Positions 1-4,503 of a stretch of 5,374 nt of DNA are shown one piece after another. Below the pieces are notes generated by a model. It saw only the letters and a program-made list of their open reading frames with translations, had not been told where the DNA came from and searched no databases. Numbering within the stretch: position 1 is the first letter of the stretch; each line of letters opens with the position of its first letter. This DNA comes from Deltaproteobacteria bacterium. GTDB taxonomy: Bacteria > Desulfobacterota > Binatia > Bin18. Location of the stretch: the NCBI GenBank assembly GCA_016200595.1, contig JACQEL010000655.1, forward strand, positions 1-5,374, written 5' to 3'. Made by a program: the position numbers and the translations under genes.

Positions 1-1544
1 GTGTTACTAAGCAAATCGATGGGCGTAGCGTTACAAAATCGCTGGAGGTCTAATTCCACAGACAATCCGGAATCAGAAAGGTTGTGGACAATCAGCAGCG
101 TTTCTTTTCCATATCGCCGAATATAGGCCAGCACTCGCTTATTGGCCGCGTCCAGGAAGTCGATCGTACCGCGCCCAAAAGCCGGGTGTTGTTTCCGTAC
201 GGCAATTACCCGCTGAAGCCAGCGCAACAAGGAAGTTTCCGCACGGAGTTGGGTTTGAACGTTTACCGTCTGGTAGCCGTAGACCGGGTCACTAATAACC
301 GGCAAGTAGAGTTGTTCTGCAGCGGCCTGCGAGAAGCCAGCGTTATAACCACCATTCCACTGCATCGGCGTACGCAGACCATTTCGGTCGTCAAGCTCAA
401 TATTATCGCCCATGCCGAGCTCGTCTCCATAATAGAGCACCGGGCTGCCTGGCAAGGTGAAGATAAGGCTGTGCAGAAGTTCAATCTGTCGCCGGTCGTT
501 GTCAAGCAGAGGAGCAAGGCGGCGACGGATGTGGGCGTTGAGACGCATGCGCGGATCTTTGGCGTACGTCTGCAACAGATACTCCCGTTCCTCTTTGGTC
601 ACCTGTGACAGGCTTAACTCGTCGTGATTGCGGAGAAACGTCGCCCACTGACAAGTTTCGGGAATAGGCAGGGTCTGTGTCAGGATATCCACGAGTGGCG
701 CGCGCTCCTCGCGGCGTAGGGCCAGGAAGAGACGGGAGGTCAAAGGAAAGTGAAAGGCCAGATGGGACTCGTCCCCGTCCCCGAAGTAAGAACGCACGAT
801 TTCTGGTCCTTGGCTAGCTTCGGCGAGCAAGATACAGCCGGGATACGAACGGGTTAGCTCGGCTCGCAGGTGCTTAAAGTAGGCGTGAGTTTCGAGCAGA
901 TTCTCACAATTGGTGCCCTCACGTTCGAACAAATAGGGAACGGCATCACAGCGAAACCCATCGACCCCGCGCTCGAGCCAGAACCGCATGACATCGAGCA
1001 TCTCGCGCTGCACCTCGGGGTTATCGTAGTTGAGATCTGGTTGATGATGAAAGAAGCGGTGCCAGTAATATGCTTGCGCCACCGGGTCCCAGGTCCAGTT
1101 TGAAGATTCAAAGTCCTTAAAGATAATACGTGCGTCGCGGTACTTCCCGGGCGTATCGCTCCAGACGTAGTAGTCATGCTTGGACGATTGCGCAGAAGAG
1201 CGTGCCTCAAGAAACCAGGGATGTTGGTCTGAGGTATGATTGACTACCAAATCGAAGATCACCCGCATCCCGCGTTCGTGCGCTGCTGCCAGGAAATCAC
1301 AGCAGTCTGCCAAGGTGCCGTACTGCGGATGCACCTGGCAATGGTCGGAGACGTCGTAACCATCGTCGCGCAGAGGAGATGGGTAAAACGGTAAAAGCCA
1401 CAGGCAGGTAACACCCAAATCGTGGAGATAATCCAGTTTCTGTCTCGCGCCGACAAAGTCACCGATGCCATCAGCATTGCTATCGGCAAATGCGCGTACA
1501 TGCAGTTCGTAAAAGATCGCATCCTTGTACCACAGCGAGTCCAT
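1..1544 (-). CDS. treS: Trehalose synthase (maltose alpha-D-glucosyltransferase), GH13; 3' end cut by window edge
   Basis: Cytoplasmic enzyme that interconverts maltose and trehalose by intramolecular transglucosylation. I translated 514 codons from ATG at 1544. The N-terminus (LWYKDAIFYELHVRAF, then WLLPFYPSPLRDDGYDV at 49-65) is characteristic of TreS rather than general alpha-amylases. All GH13 motifs are present: DLVVNH at 98-103; GFRCDAVPYL with the nucleophile Asp200; the acid/base Glu242 in AEASQ; NHDE at 306-309 with the transition-state stabiliser Asp308. YYGDELGMGDN (371-381) and RTPMQW (391-396) follow. The start is supported by GGAGG-type Shine-Dalgarno sequences at 1555-1564, the nearer one 10 nt from the ATG. 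Family members have about 550 residues, or about 1,100 when fused to maltokinase, so at least the end of the C-terminal beta domain lies outside and a fusion cannot be excluded. The reading frame shows no interruption. No convincing promoter was found upstream. Confidence 0.96.
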   Translation of the reverse strand, partial: MDSLWYKDAIFYELHVRAFADSNADGIGDFVGARQKLDYLHDLGVTCLWLLPFYPSPLRDDGYDVSDHCQVHPQYGTLADCCDFLAAAHERGMRVIFDLVVNHTSDQHPWFLEARSSAQSSKHDYYVWSDTPGKYRDARIIFKDFESSNWTWDPVAQAYYWHRFFHHQPDLNYDNPEVQREMLDVMRFWLERGVDGFRCDAVPYLFEREGTNCENLLETHAYFKHLRAELTRSYPGCILLAEASQGPEIVRSYFGDGDESHLAFHFPLTSRLFLALRREERAPLVDILTQTLPIPETCQWATFLRNHDELSLSQVTKEEREYLLQTYAKDPRMRLNAHIRRRLAPLLDNDRRQIELLHSLIFTLPGSPVLYYGDELGMGDNIELDDRNGLRTPMQWNGGYNAGFSQAAAEQLYLPVISDPVYGYQTVNVQTQLRAETSLLRWLQRVIAVRKQHPAFGRGTIDFLDAANKRVLAYIRRYGKETLLIVHNLSDSGLSVELDLQRFCNATPIDLLSN

Positions 1545-1702
1545 TGTCACTGCCCCTCCCCTCCGTCCGGAAAAAATGCTGCCCTCCCAGACGCCTGCCA
1601 GAATCGTGCGGCTGAGTCAATTCTCCACCTGTGGATATGTCAAACGACCCACTAAACCAGGAAGCAAGAGAGTGGTCCACACGACCCTAGCGCCTGTCCA
1701 CC
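1545..1702. other. Upstream region of treS, no gene seen
   Basis: On the minus strand this is the leader of treS. It holds two G-rich Shine-Dalgarno-like blocks just before the ATG. A TTGACA hexamer (minus strand, 1643 to 1638) resembles a -35 box, but no acceptable -10 hexamer lies 16-18 nt downstream, so I do not call a promoter. Open frames here overlap treS or run through the adjacent repeat and look non-coding. Confidence 0.5.
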
Positions 1703-1774
1703 GTAGGGGCGAAGCATTTGCGGGTCAGGCTCCCCACGGCGTGGGTCTATCCGGGGCAAATGCTTCGCCCCTAC
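1703..1774. repeat. MITE-like palindromic element with 19-nt perfect terminal inverted repeats
   Basis: The left arm (1703-1721) begins GTAGGGGCGAAGC. The right arm (1756-1774) is its exact reverse complement, ending GCTTCGCCCCTAC. The 34-nt centre carries a smaller hairpin, CCCAC (1733-1737) with GTGGG (1741-1745), nearly concentric with the outer arms. CCAC occurs at 1698-1701 and directly after the element at 1775-1778, which could be a short target duplication but is too short to trust. No transposase is encoded. From memory, GTAGGGGCGAAGC-type arms occur as dispersed non-autonomous elements in many environmental genomes. Copy number cannot be judged from one window. Confidence 0.8.
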
Positions 1775-2077
1775 CCACGCAGCTGATTTCCTGTCCCACC
1801 AGGGAGCAACAGACTCTTCACCTTGCATCACAACATTGGGACACGATAGAGGAAAAGGCTTGTCTCTGCGTAGAAAATTCTTACCTCTTTCCCTTGTCTC
1901 ACTTATGCGCCGAGACCGAGTGTTTTTGTCCCGCTCCTGCGACACGCCCTGCTCAGCGAGCCGAGCAGCTAACGGTTTGTCTGAGGATGTTCTAACTACT
2001 GGTTTTCTCAACCAGTTATTTCTTCACCTGTTCTGGATTTGCTTTTTTTCCCTTCCAACCTTGGCGATTGTTGGTAC
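1775..2077. other. Gene-free stretch upstream of the sigma-54 promoter
   Basis: No convincing gene on either strand. The plus strand is pyrimidine-rich, especially 1850-1945 and 2017-2055, with a T7 run at 2043-2049. Small dyads are present: CTGCTC (1949-1954) with GAGCAG (1963-1968), and CCAAC (2055-2059) with GTTGG (2070-2074). The longer plus-strand frame starting at 1836 and the minus-strand frame ending at 1652 lack recognisable domains and a plausible ribosome binding site, so I treat them as chance openings. The palindrome at 1998-2016 is listed separately. Confidence 0.5.
1998..2016. promoter_or_regulatory. Interrupted palindrome, candidate enhancer-binding-protein site (UAS)
   Basis: ACTGGTT, a 5-nt spacer TTCTC, then AACCAGT: a perfect 7+7 dyad. 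Its centre is at 2007, about 97 nt before the start site predicted from the sigma-54 promoter at 2078-2093. This is within the usual range for dimeric NtrC-type activators with a Fis-like DNA-binding domain. The dyad could instead be an RNA hairpin, but no T-tract follows directly and no gene reads into it. Assigning it to the regulator at 3133-4503 is inference. Confidence 0.35.
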
Positions 2078-2093
2078 TGGCACGGTACATGCT
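2078..2093 (+). promoter_or_regulatory. Sigma-54 (RpoN) -24/-12 promoter
   Basis: TGGCACG, four bases GTAC, then ATGCT. Against the consensus TGGCACG-N4-TTGCW the first block matches at 7 of 7 and the second at 4 of 5. The essential GG (2079-2080) and GC (2091-2092) are 12 bases apart, as required. The predicted transcription start is near 2104, giving a leader of about 250 nt before the exported-protein gene at 2355. A dyad lies at a suitable enhancer distance and a sigma-54 activator is encoded about 1 kb away. Transcription itself is not shown by the sequence. Confidence 0.6.
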
Positions 2094-2215
2094 CCTTACC
2101 TCCTTGTGGTCGCACTTTTTGAGACGAAGGAGTCATTAGTCTTTCTCTGCACCAGGGAAAGGTTTCCCGTCTCTTCTCGCCCCAAGGCGACAGTCACGAG
2201 GGTAGGAGAAGTACC

Positions 2216-2257
2216 ATGAGACGAATTCGCCGCCCGCTTGGGCGAGCTCCTCCGTGA
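2216..2257 (+). CDS. Possible 13-codon upstream ORF (leader peptide)
   Basis: ATG at 2216 is preceded by AGGAG at 2204-2208 with a 7-nt spacing, as good a ribosome binding site as that of the gene downstream. It encodes MRRIRRPLGRAPP and stops at TGA 2255-2257. Five of 13 residues are arginine and three are proline. The CGCCC/GGGCG hairpin lies inside it, and its last codons cover the CTCCT that can pair with the downstream ribosome binding site. It may be a leader peptide coupling its own translation to that of the gene at 2355, or simply a chance ORF. No homology is recognised. Confidence 0.25.
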   Translation: MRRIRRPLGRAPP

Positions 2258-2342
2258 TTTCTTCCCTTAGGGAGTTGTCTCTTGGTTAACGCGGGCGACA
2301 TCACCCTGCGGTCTAAGATTCACGGGCATGATTTGGCAACGA

Positions 2343-2348
2343 AAGGAG
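2343..2348 (+). promoter_or_regulatory. Ribosome binding site fixing the start at 2355
   Basis: AAGGAG lies 6 nt before ATG 2355. It would fall inside the coding region if the in-frame ATG at 2328 were used. Starting at 2355 also places a clean signal peptide at the N-terminus, so the later start is preferred. Confidence 0.8.
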
Positions 2349-2354
2349 ACCCCA

Positions 2355-2756
2355 ATGCGATACAAAGGATTATCATTCTGCTTCGCGCTTCTAGCGCTAG
2401 TCCTGTTCATGGGCACGCCTACGTTGGCGGCCGAGCCTCAACAAGAGCAAAGCAAGGTCATCGCGCCTGGCGCCGCCGAGCCTCACCAAGGCAAGAGCAC
2501 CGCAGCTAGCACTAGCGAGACTCAGCAGGGCAAAGTCATCGTGGCTGGCGCCGGTAAGCTGACGATGGAAGATATGAGGGGCAATATGCAGTACACCCAT
2601 GAGGTGGCTCCCAATGTGGAGGTCATGTGTGAAGGCAAGAAGTGTGGGCTCTCAGACGTGAAGATGGGCGATTTGGTGAAAGTGACCCTCGACAAGCAAG
2701 GCGACAAAACTGTGGTCACCAGGATCGAGGTGAAAAAGGCTGACAGCGCGAGCTAA
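2355..2756 (+). CDS. Small exported protein with a C-terminal beta-rich (OB/DUF5666-like) domain, function unknown
   Basis: The protein has 133 residues. Residues 1-25 form a Sec signal peptide: MRYK, a hydrophobic core LSFCFALLALVLFMG, then TLA before AEP, so cleavage falls near 25/26. There is no lipobox. Residues 27-58 are a low-complexity, Gln/Ala/Ser/Thr-rich linker. The folded part, about 58-128, starts QGKVIVAGAGKLTM and ends GLSDVKMGDLVKVTL...TVVTRIEVKK. That order (short strand, 'LxDLKxGD.V.V', final 'TxIEV' strand) recalls small periplasmic domains of the DUF5666 type and hypothetical proteins I remember from Planctomycetota-like genomes; the assignment is by eye. Cys92 and Cys97 (C-x4-C) could form a disulfide or bind a metal. 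Residues 33-40 and 59-66 come from an in-frame DNA duplication. It is probably transcribed from the sigma-54 promoter upstream, and it faces the two-component pair convergently. No biochemical role can be assigned. Confidence 0.85.
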   Translation: MRYKGLSFCFALLALVLFMGTPTLAAEPQQEQSKVIAPGAAEPHQGKSTAASTSETQQGKVIVAGAGKLTMEDMRGNMQYTHEVAPNVEVMCEGKKCGLSDVKMGDLVKVTLDKQGDKTVVTRIEVKKADSAS

Positions 2757-2785
2757 ATCGAACCACACGACATTGGCACGGAGCC

Positions 2786-2813
2786 ACACGGTCTGTGACG
2801 TTCGTCACCGTGT
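2786..2813 (+). terminator. Stem-loop after the exported-protein gene, possible terminator
   Basis: ACACGG (2786-2791) pairs with CCGTGT (2808-2813), and the inner stem TGACG (2796-2800) pairs with CGTCA (2803-2807), with TCTG bulged out on one side. It lies 30 nt after the stop codon, where a terminator is expected. No T-tract follows, so intrinsic termination would be weak. A wider pairing of GGCAC (2775-2779) with GTGCC (2822-2826) could enclose it. Confidence 0.35.
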
Positions 2814-2832
2814 CCGACCATGTGCCCATCTC

Positions 2833-2854
2833 GCCGGGGGATAAATCCCCCGGC
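2833..2854. repeat. GC-rich 22-nt palindrome, dispersed-repeat type
   Basis: Arms GCCGGGGGAT (2833-2842) and ATCCCCCGGC (2845-2854) are perfect reverse complements around AA. It is followed by TACAGTCAACCGCCCC. From memory, a GCCGGGGGAT-ATCCCCCGGC core next to CTAC is a recurrent intergenic repeat in several uncultured lineages. It could also help end transcription from either side, but it lacks a U-tract. Confidence 0.65.
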
Positions 2855-2865
2855 TACAGTCAACC

Positions 2866-2933
2866 GCCCCGCTGGGGCTTGATGGGAATCCGGCTTGCGC
2901 CGGCGTCAAGCTGGTCGCCAGACGCTTAAGCGT
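2866..2933. repeat. Cluster of four further stem-loops (REP-like)
   Basis: Four tandem dyads: GCCCC/GGGGC (2866-2878); a composite hairpin 2877-2911 with outer arms GCTTGATG (2877-2884) and CGTCAAGC (2904-2911), paired with one G-T, and inner CCGGC/GCCGG (2890-2894, 2899-2903); CTGG/CCAG (2911-2921); and the perfect palindrome ACGCTTAAGCGT (2922-2933). The inner CCGGCTTGCGCCGG resembles the core of common dispersed repeats. The block may be a mosaic of repeats or a convergent transcription barrier. No protein is encoded. Confidence 0.55.
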
Positions 2934-2980
2934 TGGGCAAGAATGGCATCTGCACAATTATCAAGAGGGTCATGAAGGGT

Positions 2981-3030
2981 CGGGCGTAAATGGCGTTTGG
3001 GCATTTTTCAACAGCATCATTTATCGCCCG
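2981..3030. repeat. Imperfect inverted repeat in the convergent intergenic region
   Basis: The left arm CGGGCGTAAATG (2981-2992) and right arm CATTTATCGCCCG (3018-3030) are complementary apart from one extra T in the right arm. The 25-nt loop contains GGGCATTTTTCAACAG. It may be a small repeat element or an RNA hairpin downstream of the regulator gene, which is read on the other strand. Between it and the regulator stop (3031-3132) I see only a weak AAGAT/ATCTT dyad (3035-3050) and nothing that qualifies as a clear terminator for the minus-strand operon. Confidence 0.5.
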
Positions 3031-3132
3031 GCGGAAGATGTACAAATCTTTTGTGGTTCGAGTTAGTGCAGAGGCAGGTCTCGGACTCGTCCCTCCTCCT
3101 TTGACTCCATAGGAACGTATATCGAGACAGAC

Positions 3133-4503
3133 TCAACTCTGTCGCCTCTCTTCCGCAGGAATCCCGAGTTGTTCCATTTTGCGATACAAAGAAGAGCGGC
3201 TTAAACCGAGCAGTTCAGCCGCTCGGGTACGATCACCGGCTGTTTCTCGCAACACGTTCTCAATGTGACTTTTTTCGTAGGCGCTGACCGCCGCCTTCAG
3301 GTTCCTGCCGATGGACGGGGCTCGGTCGTCTTTGGCTACTTTGCTCTCAGGAAGATCGATAGGCGTTATCCACTCCCCGCTGCCTAAAATCATGGCCCGT
3401 TCGAGGATATTTTCGAGCTCGCGCACGTTCCCTTTCCACGGCAGTGACATCAAGATCTTCATCGCCGCATTATCTACCCCTCGGTAGTTTGTTTTCATCT
3501 CGACATTATGCAGGCGGATCAGATGCTCGATTAATAGGGGAATATCCTCCCGCCGCTCACGCAGGGGGGGGATAGGAAGACCGATGACGTTCAGCCGGTA
3601 ATACAGATCTTCCCGAAATCGGCCCGCCTCGACTTCTTTTTCCAGCTCGCGGTTCGTCGCCGCCAGAATCCGCACATCGACTTGCGCGGGAGTGGTCGCT
3701 CCCACAGGCAACACTTCTTTCCCTTCGATGGCGCGGAGGAGTTTGGGCTGGAGGCTTAAGGGCATTTCGCCGATTTCGTCTAAAAACACCGTCCCACCCT
3801 GTGCGCGCTGGAATAAGCCTTCTTGAGAGCTGGAGGCTCCAGTGAATGCCCCTTTCACATAGCCAAAGAGCTGACTCTCCAGGAGAGTTTCGGGAATGGC
3901 GCTGCAATTGACCGGGAGAAAAATCTTGTCTTTCCGAGAGCTACGCGCATGGACGGCACGCGCCACCAGTTCCTTGCCGACACCACTCTCACCGGTGATC
4001 AGAAGCGTCGCTTCGGCAGGGGCAACTTTTTCTATTAAGCCCAATACTTTCTGTATCGCCGGGCTACTGCCGACGAGCTCGTCCAGGGCGAAGTGCCGAT
4101 TCACCTCCCGCCTGAGCATCTGAATTTCACAGGCCTGATGCTTGTGCTCCATAAGGAGGTGGACCTTACGCAATAAGTCGTCAAAAACGATCGGCTTGAG
4201 GAGGTAATCTTGCGCGCCAAGCTGCAAGGCCGTGACGGCGGTATCGACAGAGGCGTAGGCGGTCATGATGGTCACGAACGTCTGCGGAGCAACTTCCCGC
4301 ACATGCTTCAGCACGGCCAGCCCATCAGCCACCGGCATTTGGATATCAGTCAACACCAGGTCGAAATCCATGGTGTCGATCGCCTCAATTGCTTCTTTTC
4401 CGTCAGCCGCTTGACTGACCTTATAGCCTTCCTCAGCCAGGATTCGGCAAATGTTCTTCCGGGACAACGCTTCATCTTCAGCGACAAGGATGGTTCCGGC
4501 CAT
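3133..4503 (-). CDS. NtrC-family sigma-54-dependent response regulator
   Basis: Cytoplasmic transcription activator of 456 residues with the full NtrC/AtoC layout. The receiver domain (about 4-115) has the acidic pocket AEDE, phosphoacceptor Asp53 (LTDIQMP), Thr81 (MTAYAS) and Lys103 (LLKP). The AAA+ domain (about 142-370) has Walker A GESGVGKE (171-178), the sigma-54-contacting GAFTGA loop (218-223), Walker B VFLDEIGE with Asp242-Glu243, and the arginine-finger segment FREDLYYRLNV. The C-terminal Fis-type helix-turn-helix is at about 405-447, with RTRAAELLGLSRSSLYRKM. All residues needed for phosphorylation, ATP hydrolysis and sigma-54 contact are present. I take ATG 4503 as start: it overlaps the kinase stop by one base and has AGGAG 7 nt upstream. 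The in-frame GTG one codon earlier has only 4 nt spacing. The specific regulon cannot be named; the nearest candidate target is the promoter at 2078-2093. Confidence 0.95.
   Translation of the reverse strand: MAGTILVAEDEALSRKNICRILAEEGYKVSQAADGKEAIEAIDTMDFDLVLTDIQMPVADGLAVLKHVREVAPQTFVTIMTAYASVDTAVTALQLGAQDYLLKPIVFDDLLRKVHLLMEHKHQACEIQMLRREVNRHFALDELVGSSPAIQKVLGLIEKVAPAEATLLITGESGVGKELVARAVHARSSRKDKIFLPVNCSAIPETLLESQLFGYVKGAFTGASSSQEGLFQRAQGGTVFLDEIGEMPLSLQPKLLRAIEGKEVLPVGATTPAQVDVRILAATNRELEKEVEAGRFREDLYYRLNVIGLPIPPLRERREDIPLLIEHLIRLHNVEMKTNYRGVDNAAMKILMSLPWKGNVRELENILERAMILGSGEWITPIDLPESKVAKDDRAPSIGRNLKAAVSAYEKSHIENVLRETAGDRTRAAELLGLSRSSLYRKMEQLGIPAEERRQS

Larger units (their letters stand above)
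2104..2354 (+). promoter_or_regulatory. Hairpin-rich 5' leader of the exported-protein gene
   Basis: If transcription starts near 2104, the leader holds four compact hairpins: GGGAAA/TTTCCC (2155-2168, loop GG), TCGCC/GGCGA (2177-2190), CGCCC/GGGCG (2231-2244) and TCCC/GGGA (2263-2273). CTCCT (2247-2251) is an exact complement of AGGAG (2344-2348) in the main gene's ribosome binding site, and GTCTC (2277-2281) complements GAGAC (2346-2350), so alternative pairings could hide that site. I compared it by eye with known riboswitch cores (c-di-GMP-I, cobalamin, TPP, Moco, glycine) and saw no match. Whether the leader regulates anything is inference. Confidence 0.35.

Noticed and set aside
84..608. 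Plus-strand open frame of 174 codons at the left end, and others opposite the treS, regulator and kinase genes
   Set aside because: They are antisense shadows of genes whose catalytic motifs are all in the minus-strand frame.
1638..1643. TTGACA (minus strand) as the treS -35 box
   Set aside because: No -10-like hexamer lies at 16-18 nt; a single hexamer match is expected by chance.
1663..1679. Sigma-54-like sequence on the minus strand upstream of treS (TGGACCACTCTCTTGCT)
   Set aside because: The GG and GC elements are 13 rather than 12 bases apart, a spacing sigma-54 promoters do not tolerate well, and the -24 block is also imperfect.
1525..1995. Plus-strand open frame of 156 codons across the repeat
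   Set aside because: It overlaps the treS start, reads through the inverted-repeat element, has no recognisable domain and no good ribosome binding site.
1652..2011. Minus-strand open frame of 119 codons upstream of treS
   Set aside because: It passes through the repeat, has low-complexity Arg/Ser-rich composition, and no motif or ribosome binding site supports it.
1836..2219. Plus-strand open frame of 127 codons
   Set aside because: It covers the dyad, the sigma-54 promoter and the leader hairpins; its composition looks like translated pyrimidine-rich non-coding DNA.
2328..2354. Earlier in-frame ATG for the exported protein
   Set aside because: It would place the AAGGAG ribosome binding site inside the gene and put nine charged or polar residues before an otherwise normal signal peptide.
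2104..2354. Known riboswitch in the leader
   Set aside because: No conserved core of the c-di-GMP-I, TPP, cobalamin, glycine or Moco classes could be recognised by eye; a covariance-model search was not possible.
2774..2789. TGGCACG at 2774-2780 as a second sigma-54 promoter
   Set aside because: No GC follows at the -12 position; it reads toward the convergent operon and has no gene to drive.
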